Below, piece after piece: positions 1 to 6,034 of a DNA stretch of 7,320 bases (position 1 is the first letter of the stretch; every line of letters begins with the position of its first letter). The notes beneath the pieces were generated by a model. The model ran no database searches. It saw nothing but the letters and a program-made list of their open reading frames with translations, and was not told where the DNA came from. The position numbers and the translations under genes are program-made. The stretch spans positions 1 to 7,320 of the forward strand of contig DAIDKJ010000062.1 of the NCBI GenBank assembly GCA_027450105.1. Direction: 5' to 3'. The stretch is from Ferrovum sp. (GTDB lineage: Bacteria; Pseudomonadota; Gammaproteobacteria; Burkholderiales; Ferrovaceae).

Positions 1-3000
1 GAATGTTGTTTAACGCAACCCACTCAGAAGAGCTGCGGGTTGCCATTGTCGATGGACAAAAGCTCATCGATCTGGATATCGAGTATTCAGGCAAGGAACA
101 GCGCAAAAGTAATATCTACAAAGCCGTCATTACGCGCGTAGAACCATCGCTGGAAGCGGTTTTCGTGGATTACGGCATGGAGCGTCACGGTTTTCTTCCC
201 TTCAAGGAAATCAACCGCACCTATTTACAAAGTCAGGATGGTGAATTTTCCCGCAGTCGTATTGCCAGCATGCTCAAGGAAGGGCAGGAACTGATCGTTC
301 AGGTGGACAAGGACGAACGCGGTAACAAGGGGGCTGCTCTCACTTCCTTCATCAGTCTGGCAGGGCGTTATCTGGTTTTGATGCCCAATAACCCTCGGGG
401 CGGAGGAGTTTCCCGGCGCGTGGAAGGTGAAGAACGCGCCGAATTACGTGACGTGCTGGCACAATTGGAGGTGCCGGCCGGGATGTCCCTGATCGCCCGC
501 ACGGCAGGCATCGGTCGCAGTGTGGAAGAGCTTCAATGGGACCTCAATTATCTGTTGCAACTCTGGAATGCCATCGAAGCCGCCTCGGGGGGTGAAAACG
601 GCCCCTTTCTGATCTATCAGGAAGGCAGCCTGGTAATCCGGGCCATCCGCGATCTGTTTCAGCCCGACATTGGCGAAATTTTGATCGATACCGAAGCCAT
701 CTTTGAGCAAGCCCGCCAATTCATGGGTCACGTCATGCCCGGCAACGTGCATAAAGTCAAGTTGTACAATGACGACGTTCCCTTGTTTTCCCGATTCCAG
801 ATCGAACATCAAATCGAGACCGCCTATCGTCGCGACGTTACCCTCCCTTCGGGTGGAGCCATCGTCATCGATCATACCGAGGCCTTGGTGTCCATCGATG
901 TCAACTCGGCCAAGGCAACCCGTGGCGCCGACATCGAGCATACCGCCCTCAATACCAACCTGGAAGCCGCCGAAGAAATTGCTCGCCAATTACGATTGCG
1001 GGATCTGGGTGGGTTGATCGTGATCGATTTCATCGACATGGAAAACAGTCGCAACCAGCGCGATGTGGAAAACCGCCTGCGCGATGCCCTGCGCTATGAT
1101 CGGGCACGCGTTCAAACCGGAAAGATTTCCCGCTTTGGCCTGCTGGAATTGTCTCGCCAGCGGTTGCAACCCTCTCTGGGGGAAACCAGTCATACGGCTT
1201 GCCCAAGGTGTCATGGAACCGGCTTCATTCGTGACACGGAATCTTCGGCGCTGCATATCCTGCGCATTCTGCAGGAAGAGGCCATGAAGGAAAACTCCGC
1301 CATTGTGCGCGCTCAAGTCCCGGTGGATGTGGCTACATTTCTACTGAATGAAAAACGGGCCGATATCTATGCCATCGAGGCACGCCTGAAAGTTCACGTC
1401 ATGATCATTCCCAATGTGCATCTGGAAACGCCAAATTATGATGTCTTGCGGATCAAGCATGACGAGGCCAATCAGATGGATCTGCTGGAAGCCAGCTATC
1501 AAATGGTCCAAGCCCCAGAGGAATCAGAAGCCCCCCTGAAGGCTGGCAGCCAGAACTCCGCCCAACGCCCGGCCCGCCCCCAGGCGGCAGTCCGTGGAAT
1601 TACGCCGTTACAACCCGCACCCACGGGTGCTCCATCTCCAGAGAGCACTTCCACTGCGCTGGTGCCTCATACCTACCAGGCCCGGGAACGCAAGTCTCTC
1701 TTCGGAACCATCATTGGCTGGCTCAAAGGCAAGCCCGACACCAACACGGTTGCCTCTACACCGCTACAGGCCACCCCAGCCTCCACGGTGAGCACCCTCT
1801 CCGCATCACCAGCGCTCAGGGAGCGTGAGCGTCAGGATCGTCCAAATGGTGAACGGCGACGTCAACGTCCCGAACGTAGTCCGCGCGACAGAACTGACCG
1901 CCCCCGCCAACCCGGGAGAGAGCGGGAAGAATCCTTGGCACGGGCCCCAGAGAAAGATTCCGCCGCACTCATTCCAAAGGCCCCGCCAGTGGAACGCGCC
2001 TTGGGCGAAGGAACTCGTCCAGGGCGCCAAGGCCCTAAGCCCCCTACCCGGGTTCCAGGTTCGGGAGTGCAAAGCAACGCTGAACTCCCCATCCAACATC
2101 CCCAGGAATCCCCCGAAACGCCCGCTATCAGTGACGCAGAAACCATGACTGCCGGCCCAAGCGGACGTGAAGGGCAAAGCCGCCGTCGTGGTCGCCGCGG
2201 TGGGCGTCGGGAACGCGCGCCACGTACCTTCAATGGTGCCATCTCTCCGGTGTTTGATGGTCTTGAAGACGTCTTACAGGAGCAGCAACACCTTGACGGT
2301 GCAAGTGAATCCTTGACAGTAGTTTCTCAGGAAGCGAACACTGTCACCCCAACCTCAGTCGTGCCCACCGAGTCTTCAACACCGGAAACCTTCTCTTCCA
2401 TTCAGAACATAGGGGCCTCCCAAGAGGAAGCACAGCAGGCTGTCGTGTCATCTCCCCCAAGCGAGGAGACGAGCACAGAAGTCCCTGCAAATACCGAGGT
2501 GGGAGAAAAACGTGCACGGCGTCGACCCAGACGCAATTTGATGCAAGGCGATTTACCCGAAGTCCCGAGTATGGTTGTGCCTACCGAGGTACTCGCCACG
2601 CAAACCGAGTTGGCTTTGGGCCCCGTACCAACCGAGGACATGCCACCAGTCGCACCGGTGGCAGCGGCAGTCCACGAGATAACGCCCGATTTGTTCGGGA
2701 CACCCTTGCCCAACCCGTCATCTACTTCTGTGACCACTCTGGAAGAGCCCCCCGTGGTGGTTCCCCTTCCGTCCGCAGGGGAAGTGGCCGTGAGCGCGCC
2801 AGCAACCTCTTTAGCCACCGAACCTTTGACCGTACCTGACGGATCAGGTCTCATCATGGTGCAAACTCGGCACTCACCCGTCGTTGCTGCGCAGGAGGTT
2901 GCGCCGCAAATCAGTTCCACGAATCCTGGGGTACAAGCAACGGCAACGCGCCGTCGTCGTCCCAGAAAACCCGTTTCCGAGGGGTCTGCCACCGAGCAAG

Positions 3001-3041
3001 CCTTGGTCCAGGTAGAAACCGTCAAAACCGAAACTTCCTGA
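1..3041 (+). CDS. rne: Ribonuclease E (5' end cut by window edge)
   Basis: RNase E is the main single-strand endoribonuclease for mRNA decay and rRNA/tRNA maturation, and acts at the inner membrane as the degradosome scaffold. Numbering here is from the ATG at 3. That ATG probably corresponds to the second Met of the family start Met-Lys-Arg-Met; the two bases before it (ga) fit the end of an Arg codon, so about three codons lie outside the window. Visible parts are an S1 domain (about 36-118), the 5'-sensor pair R166-T167, the catalytic DNase I-like domain with metal ligands D299 and D342 (E. coli D303, D346), and the Zn-link CPRC at 400-403. After about 510 comes a disordered tail: a short amphipathic segment (SLFGTIIGWLKG, 565-576) like the membrane-targeting helix, then Arg-rich patches at 606-642, 727-741, 836-844 and 983-989. 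No enolase or PNPase docking site is recognisable. The 1012 visible residues are close to E. coli length (1061). The tail excludes RNase G. Confidence 0.97.
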   Translation, partial: MLFNATHSEELRVAIVDGQKLIDLDIEYSGKEQRKSNIYKAVITRVEPSLEAVFVDYGMERHGFLPFKEINRTYLQSQDGEFSRSRIASMLKEGQELIVQVDKDERGNKGAALTSFISLAGRYLVLMPNNPRGGGVSRRVEGEERAELRDVLAQLEVPAGMSLIARTAGIGRSVEELQWDLNYLLQLWNAIEAASGGENGPFLIYQEGSLVIRAIRDLFQPDIGEILIDTEAIFEQARQFMGHVMPGNVHKVKLYNDDVPLFSRFQIEHQIETAYRRDVTLPSGGAIVIDHTEALVSIDVNSAKATRGADIEHTALNTNLEAAEEIARQLRLRDLGGLIVIDFIDMENSRNQRDVENRLRDALRYDRARVQTGKISRFGLLELSRQRLQPSLGETSHTACPRCHGTGFIRDTESSALHILRILQEEAMKENSAIVRAQVPVDVATFLLNEKRADIYAIEARLKVHVMIIPNVHLETPNYDVLRIKHDEANQMDLLEASYQMVQAPEESEAPLKAGSQNSAQRPARPQAAVRGITPLQPAPTGAPSPESTSTALVPHTYQARERKSLFGTIIGWLKGKPDTNTVASTPLQATPASTVSTLSASPALRERERQDRPNGERRRQRPERSPRDRTDRPRQPGREREESLARAPEKDSAALIPKAPPVERALGEGTRPGRQGPKPPTRVPGSGVQSNAELPIQHPQESPETPAISDAETMTAGPSGREGQSRRRGRRGGRRERAPRTFNGAISPVFDGLEDVLQEQQHLDGASESLTVVSQEANTVTPTSVVPTESSTPETFSSIQNIGASQEEAQQAVVSSPPSEETSTEVPANTEVGEKRARRRPRRNLMQGDLPEVPSMVVPTEVLATQTELALGPVPTEDMPPVAPVAAAVHEITPDLFGTPLPNPSSTSVTTLEEPPVVVPLPSAGEVAVSAPATSLATEPLTVPDGSGLIMVQTRHSPVVAAQEVAPQISSTNPGVQATATRRRRPRKPVSEGSATEQALVQVETVKTETS

Positions 3042-3090
3042 TCTTCATTGATAGGATTTCATCCTCCACGCATCAGATCAAATCACGGAT

Positions 3091-3116
3091 AAAGCCAGGA
3101 CCAACGTCCTGGCTTT
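3091..3116 (+). terminator. Intrinsic terminator of rne
   Basis: A perfect 11-bp inverted repeat (AAAGCCAGGAC / GTCCTGGCTTT) with a CAAC loop begins 50 bases after the rne stop codon. The stem carries a G/C-rich centre and ends in TTT, but the following bases (GTGATT) are a poor U-tract. Because the stem is symmetrical (AAA...TTT) it could also stop transcription from the opposite strand. It is the strongest hairpin in the gap. Confidence 0.75.
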
Positions 3117-3404
3117 GTGATTCCCAGGTTATTGAAAAGCCCTGGTTGGATCGCTTCTTGTAGAACCGTAGGTACAACCGCTTGCTTTACAACGGCGTCA
3201 GTCAAGTTCATTGCTTAAATCAGGGCGTTATTCGGTGGTTGTTGGTGTATCTGCGGGAAAATACGGTGAATTAGTGGACTTGAAGGCGCTCAGGCCAAAT
3301 TGCTTTTAATAACCAGAATGACCTGCAACCCGGGATGGTTTTGGGATTAAATCTTGCACGGTAGTTAACAAAACCCACCTTGAAACAAATCTACCTTAAA
3401 ACCC

Positions 3405-3429
3405 TATTCAATTAACGCATAATTGAATA
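3405..3429. repeat. 9-bp inverted repeat (possible operator) upstream of the hns-like gene
   Basis: TATTCAATT at 3405-3413 and its exact reverse complement AATTGAATA at 3421-3429 flank a 7-bp spacer, giving half-site centres 16 bp apart. The dyad ends one base before the TGC of the likely extended -10 box, so a dimer bound here would cover the -35 region. The arms are almost pure A/T and lack a following T-run, which suits an operator better than a terminator. The binding protein is unknown. Confidence 0.5.
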
Positions 3430-3438
3430 TGCTATTAT
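3412..3438 (+). promoter_or_regulatory. Putative sigma-70 promoter of the hns-like gene
   Basis: TATTAT at 3433-3438 is preceded by TGC, giving an extended -10 element (TGn-TATTAT). The nearest -35-like hexamer, TTAACG at 3412-3417, matches four of six bases at a short 15-bp spacing, so the extended -10 would have to carry recognition. It lies about 80 bases before the start codon and would give a leader of roughly 70 nt. The left part overlaps the 9-bp inverted repeat. Confidence 0.45.
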
Positions 3439-3517
3439 GATGACGACACTTGACGATGAGCTCGCTGTACAAATCCAATACCCCATAACTCAATAACCCC
3501 CTATAAGGAGAGCGTAC

Positions 3518-3835
3518 ATGGAACATATGGAACACCTGGGACAACTCGACCAGCAAATTGCCGAATTACAATCCCGGCGTCAGGCAATTCTAGATGCGCA
3601 ACGCGCACAGGTTCTGGAAGATACCCGCAACAATATTCGCCGCTTTGGATTGACGGCCCATGAATTGGGTTTATCCACTAAATCCAAGGCTGTAACTGTG
3701 GTGCGTGAGGCGCGTTATGCCAACCCGGCCAATCCTTCGCAAACGTGGCCGGGCGGGAAAGGGAAACGACCGGGCTGGGTACGGGAACATCTAGAGCGTG
3801 GTGGACAACTGGAAGAATTGTTGATTAAACGTTAA
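3518..3835 (+). CDS. H-NS family nucleoid-associated DNA-binding protein
   Basis: This is a 105-residue H-NS-type protein. Such proteins bind curved AT-rich DNA, oligomerise, and silence genes, including acquired ones. Residues 5-37 form a predicted N-terminal coiled coil for dimerisation (heptad-like LGQLDQQIAELQ and onward). Residues 40-65 are a basic linker. Residues 67-103 are the C-terminal DNA-binding domain in the order Y-x-N-P...TW-x-G...RPGWV...G-x-L-x-x-L. The start is well supported by AAGGAG at 3505-3510, seven bases before the ATG; the in-frame ATG at codon 4 is less well placed. In the usual hook (GRGR or QGR) the arginines are lysines here (GKGKR, 80-84). It is shorter than E. 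coli H-NS (137) and of the size common in Betaproteobacteria. It is monocistronic by context. Which subfamily it belongs to (H-NS, HvrA-like, BpH3-like) cannot be fixed by eye. Confidence 0.9.
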   Translation: MEHMEHLGQLDQQIAELQSRRQAILDAQRAQVLEDTRNNIRRFGLTAHELGLSTKSKAVTVVREARYANPANPSQTWPGGKGKRPGWVREHLERGGQLEELLIKR

Positions 3836-3887
3836 GCCGTTTCTCTGCTCACTGATCGGAAAGTTACCCCCTGAATAATAAGTAAGT

Positions 3888-3922
3888 TCACCAGGGATGC
3901 GCTGATTTTTCCATCATGGTGA
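3888..3922 (+). terminator. Imperfect hairpin downstream of the hns-like gene
   Basis: TCACCA (3888-3893) pairs with TGGTGA (3917-3922), and inside them GATG (3896-3899) pairs with CATC (3912-3915) across a small internal loop. It lies 52 bases after the stop codon. There is no T-run behind it, so it may be an RNA 3'-end structure rather than an intrinsic terminator. No better candidate is seen before the convergent sulA-like gene. Confidence 0.25.
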
Positions 3923-4005
3923 CTAACGCCTCTGTAAAACAACTAGTTACTTGAATGATGCTGGTCAAGAAGCGATTAATCCGCGTCTCCCTGGAATGAA
4001 CACAA

Positions 4006-4018
4006 CCCTTTATAAGGG
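4006..4018 (-). terminator. Short hairpin after the sulA-like gene
   Basis: CCCTT-TAT-AAGGG forms a 5-bp stem immediately after the minus-strand stop codon at 4020-4022. Read on the minus strand it is followed by TTGTGTT, a weak U-rich stretch. Read on the plus strand a run of five T follows at 4027-4031, eight bases after the stem. It could serve as a weak bidirectional stop between the two convergent transcripts. Confidence 0.3.
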
Positions 4019-4019
4019 G

Positions 4020-4577
4020 CTATTCGTTTTTAAACCACAGGCAATAGACTCCGGATTCCTGCACGAGAGATTCTAGCTGGCGTTGGGCTGATTCGCTCAA
4101 CGCCCCCCAATACAAAATCGCACCACAGTGCTTGCCCTGCAAAGCTTGCAGGAGCGCCCAGGAGCGTCCTTCTACGGATCTGGCATTGACTGCCATGAAG
4201 CGCGCTTCATGGACCCCTTCCTGGATCAGCAATGGGGAAGGAATCACCATGGGTGGTGCGACGCAGACCACCCATTTTCTTTGCCCTGTTAAGTGGGCCA
4301 GCAAGGGCCAATGACTTTGAAGCGATGCCAATGCGTTTGACTGTGCAGGGATCATTTGAACCCGCCCTGGTAGAGGGGTGAACTCGGACTCAATAACCAT
4401 ATTTGACAAGAGGTTATTCTGGTCCATCGAGCAATTGGTTGAATCGCGCCATGTGCTGCTTATTGAAAAAGTTGCGCAGACATGCAAACGAAAAAACGCA
4501 ACCAGACGCTGAACCAAACTTGGACCTGTGATGAGAGAACGGAGCGATGGCTGGATGCATGGAGCGCTGAGTTCCAT
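4020..4577 (-). CDS. sulA: SulA-like cell division inhibitor, SOS-inducible
   Basis: SulA blocks division during DNA damage by binding FtsZ and preventing polymerisation in the cytoplasm. The match rests on the last 100 residues of 185: a W-x-x-x-VAPP strand (102-109), the helix-rich middle, AILYWGALSESAQRQLE (153-169, like the VIGWL...E...L segment of E. coli SulA), and a terminal strand near 176-182. The position directly after lexA is the arrangement known from pseudomonads and relatives. The ATG is one base after the lexA stop and eight bases after GGAG, so translation is probably coupled to lexA and transcription uses the lexA SOS promoter. Oddities: residues 1-50 are Ser/Cys-rich and look unlike known SulA. 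Met51 (4427) would give a 135-residue protein but has no ribosome-binding site. An ImuA assignment is less likely, because the LPGGGWP-type motif is absent and no imuB follows. Similarity across the family is weak, so function is moderately sure. Confidence 0.72.
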   Translation of the reverse strand: MELSAPCIQPSLRSLITGPSLVQRLVAFFRLHVCATFSISSTWRDSTNCSMDQNNLLSNMVIESEFTPLPGRVQMIPAQSNALASLQSHWPLLAHLTGQRKWVVCVAPPMVIPSPLLIQEGVHEARFMAVNARSVEGRSWALLQALQGKHCGAILYWGALSESAQRQLESLVQESGVYCLWFKNE

Positions 4578-4578
4578 A

Positions 4579-5187
4579 TCAGTGGCTCCATTGATGACGA
4601 ATGACCCCTACCACCAGCCCCTCGATGGCAAAGGAAGTAGCCCGAACATCCACCTGAATGATATGGAATGCTGAATTTTCAGGATGGAGTGCAACCAGAG
4701 GCCCTTGTTGATAAAAGCGTTTGACCGTGACCTCATCCTCCAGACGAGCAACAACGATTTGGCCATTTCGGGCTGTGGCAATCTGATGTACTGCCAGCAA
4801 ATCGTGGTCGAGAATACCCGCTTCGCGCATGCTTTCCCCCTTGACCCGTAAAAGATAATCCGCCGGAGGCGAAAATAGTCCAGGATCGATTTGAAGGTGA
4901 GCCTCCACATGCTCCAGGGCCAGAATCGGCTGTCCGGCCGCCACTCGACCCACCAAGGGAAGCCCCGATTCCTCTTCCTGCAGCAGACGGATTCCCCGGG
5001 ATGCGCCCGGCAGGAGGCTAATGACACCCTTGCGAGCCAAGGCCTTGAGGTGGTCCTCTGCCGCGTTGGGAGAGCGAAAGCCCATGGCCTTGCATAATTC
5101 GACACGGGTGGGCGGCATGCCCTCATTGGCCATGTACTGGCGAATCCAGAGAAGGATTTCCTGTTGCCGAGCGGTAAGTGTGGTCAT
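4579..5187 (-). CDS. lexA: LexA SOS transcriptional repressor
   Basis: LexA represses SOS genes and cleaves itself when RecA filaments form on damaged DNA. With the start at 5187 the protein is 202 residues, the same as E. coli LexA, and all key sites fall at E. coli numbers: winged-helix DNA-binding domain 1-70 with recognition helix around FRSPNAAEDH (37-46), cleavage bond Ala84-Gly85, nucleophile Ser119 (in GESM) and general base Lys156 (in VTVKRF). The frame runs 16 codons further upstream to 5235, but that stretch contains the SOS box and promoter. GGAGG at 5193-5197, five bases before the 5187 ATG, decides the start. One visible change from E. coli in the recognition helix is Glu45 to Asp. 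It is the first gene of a lexA-sulA operon and autoregulated through the SOS box. Confidence 0.97.
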   Translation of the reverse strand: MTTLTARQQEILLWIRQYMANEGMPPTRVELCKAMGFRSPNAAEDHLKALARKGVISLLPGASRGIRLLQEEESGLPLVGRVAAGQPILALEHVEAHLQIDPGLFSPPADYLLRVKGESMREAGILDHDLLAVHQIATARNGQIVVARLEDEVTVKRFYQQGPLVALHPENSAFHIIQVDVRATSFAIEGLVVGVIRHQWSH

Positions 5188-5192
5188 GACTG

Positions 5193-5197
5193 CCTCC
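5193..5197 (-). promoter_or_regulatory. Ribosome-binding site fixing the lexA start
   Basis: GGAGG on the minus strand lies five bases before the ATG at 5187. It overlaps another in-frame ATG (5197-5199), which therefore cannot use it, and supports the 202-residue form of LexA. Confidence 0.8.
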
Positions 5198-5202
5198 ATG
5201 GA

Positions 5203-5218
5203 CTGTATTTTTATACAG
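5203..5218. promoter_or_regulatory. SOS box (LexA operator) of lexA-sulA
   Basis: CTGTATTTTTATACAG is an exact CTGT-N8-ACAG palindrome with an A/T-only centre, the gamma/betaproteobacterial LexA consensus. It sits 16 bases upstream of the lexA start and overlaps the -10 region, so bound LexA would block its own transcription and that of sulA. A single box is seen; E. coli lexA has two. Confidence 0.95.
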
Positions 5219-5235
5219 TTGTTTGGTTTTGGCAA
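5208..5235 (-). promoter_or_regulatory. lexA promoter
   Basis: On the minus strand TTGCCA (5235-5230) matches five of six bases of the -35 consensus. The -10 lies inside the SOS box: TAAAAA (5213-5208) gives 16-bp spacing, while the better-looking TATAAA (5215-5210) gives only 14. The exact -10 is uncertain, but its overlap with the operator is clear. Confidence 0.55.
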
Positions 5236-5312
5236 GTCTTAATTTGAAGGTGAGTCAGTGACAAGCCCCTCTGGCGTGCCTCTGACAACCTGATTTGCAG
5301 GCGGATGGAATC

Positions 5313-5780
5313 TCAATGATGCGGTGTGGGTCCCTCGGATATTCCCAGCACCATCACTTCGATGCCTTCTTCGTGAAGTTCTTGCACATCGTCCTGGGAG
5401 GCCATTCCGCGTACGTTACGAGGCTCTTGATCCCCATAATGCATTTCACGCACGGTTTCCACGAATCGTTCTCCCACATCTTCCGTCTGAGAAAGGACTT
5501 GTTGTACGATGTAGTGGCGCAGCATATTGACCAATTGGCCGGATACCATCATGACCGGCGGGGACGATGATGCCAGTTTGCGACCGGGATGAGACAAGCG
5601 TTGTGGCTCGTGGCTGTCTTCTCGCAGATAGGGAGCCGATGGACGTTTGGAGATGTCACGCGACTGGCAGAAGGGGCAAACCAGATGCCCCTCCTGACGC
5701 TGATCTTCAAAACTGGACGCCGAGGCAAACCAGCCCTCAAAGTGGTGTTCCAGTGGACAGGATAAATCGTAAACCACCAT
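5313..5780 (-). CDS. DUF1178 family protein of unknown function
   Basis: This 155-residue cytoplasmic protein begins MVVYDLSC...HHFEGWF, the hallmark opening of DUF1178. A zinc-type site is suggested by Cys8, His12/His13, and Cys35-x2-Cys38 (CPFC), followed by the family KRPSAP segment (45-50). The middle (51-80) is variable. The C-terminal half keeps the family block REMHYGDQEPRNVRG (111-125) and a DVQEL.EEGIEV motif (131-142). Biochemical function of the family is not established; zinc binding is inferred from the Cys pattern. AAGGAG occurs upstream, but GGAG lies 12 bases from the ATG, longer than usual; no better start is visible. A perfect TATAAT box precedes it. The stop codon is 125 bases before the lexA start with no clear terminator between, so some read-through into lexA is possible. 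Confidence 0.88.
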   Translation of the reverse strand: MVVYDLSCPLEHHFEGWFASASSFEDQRQEGHLVCPFCQSRDISKRPSAPYLREDSHEPQRLSHPGRKLASSSPPVMMVSGQLVNMLRHYIVQQVLSQTEDVGERFVETVREMHYGDQEPRNVRGMASQDDVQELHEEGIEVMVLGISEGPTPHH

Positions 5781-5809
5781 ACGCCGTGAATTCTCCTTTT
5801 AGATGGAAC

Positions 5810-5815
5810 ATTATA
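5810..5815 (-). promoter_or_regulatory. -10 box for the DUF1178 gene
   Basis: TATAAT in perfect consensus on the minus strand lies 30 bases before the start codon. A -35-like TTGTAA is found at 5841-5836, but spacing is 20 bp, so the -35 is doubtful. The leader would be short (about 20 nt), which just accommodates the AAGGAG. Confidence 0.5.
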
Positions 5816-5978
5816 GCTGATTTGCCGAGCGGTTTTTACAATGCCGGTCCAACGTGCCTTCCAGCGCGTACCGAACGTGCCGGAGGACGCCCACGAATCA
5901 GGTGAGTGCGAGCGCAACGTGCGGTAATTCCAGAGGTTGTAGCCTGGTTTGAATGAATTACTCCCGCTGCCGGCCTTC

Positions 5979-5987
5979 TGCTAAAAT
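5979..5987 (+). promoter_or_regulatory. Extended -10 promoter for the ABC importer operon
   Basis: TGC-TAAAAT is an extended -10 element 48 bases before the binding-protein ATG. No -35 at normal spacing is convincing (TTGAAT at 5949-5954 is 27 bp away). The 254-bp divergent region 5781-6034 also carries three copies of AACGTGC that may be regulatory, and a 12-bp palindrome AAGCTAAAGCTT at 5991-6002 near the expected transcription start. Confidence 0.4.
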
Positions 5988-6034
5988 GAAAAGCTAAAGC
6001 TTGCAATTGGCGTCGCCCTCCAAACCAACCCCCC

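Larger units (their letters stand above)
3042..3517. other. 476-bp intergenic region between rne and the hns-like gene
   Basis: No supported gene is present. The left end holds the rne terminator. From about 3120 to 3400 I see nothing recognisable: no tRNA, no insertion-sequence ends, and only short frames without ribosome-binding sites. The sequence becomes AT-rich after about 3350 and carries the promoter elements, dyad and short repeats listed separately. The length and the AT-rich right half suit a heavily regulated or self-silenced hns-like gene; that is inference. Confidence 0.6.

Noticed and set aside
444..989. Long minus-strand frame (181 codons) opposite rne
   Set aside because: It lies wholly within the conserved catalytic core of RNase E and its translation shows no recognisable domain; it is a shadow of the codon usage on the other strand.
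2402..3025. Minus-strand frame of 207 codons opposite the rne tail
   Set aside because: Low-complexity Gly/Thr/Ser/Val product mirroring the Pro/Thr/Glu-rich RNase E tail; no ribosome-binding site or family resemblance.
3083..3211. 42-codon minus-strand frame beginning MNLTDAVVKQAVV
   Set aside because: No ribosome-binding site, and its last third is encoded by the rne terminator hairpin, so it is probably chance.
3172..3309. Plus-strand stop-to-stop frame whose translation includes VVVGVSAGKYGELVDLKALRP
   Set aside because: It looks protein-like but has no ATG and no ribosome-binding site. I could not tie it to any family; a remnant of a decayed gene is possible but unsupported. A translated search of 3121-3420 would settle it.
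3941..3948. 8-bp palindrome AACTAGTT
   Set aside because: Too short to mean much alone and not placed at a promoter or gene start.
4020..4577. Assignment of the gene after lexA as imuA of a lexA-imuA-imuB-dnaE2 mutagenesis cassette
   Set aside because: No RecA-like LPGGGWP segment, protein too short, and no imuB follows; the convergent hns-like gene comes next. The C-terminal half fits SulA better.
4608..5126. Minus-strand frame of 172 codons inside lexA
   Set aside because: Completely overlapped by lexA in another frame; Arg/Trp/Cys-rich nonsense composition.
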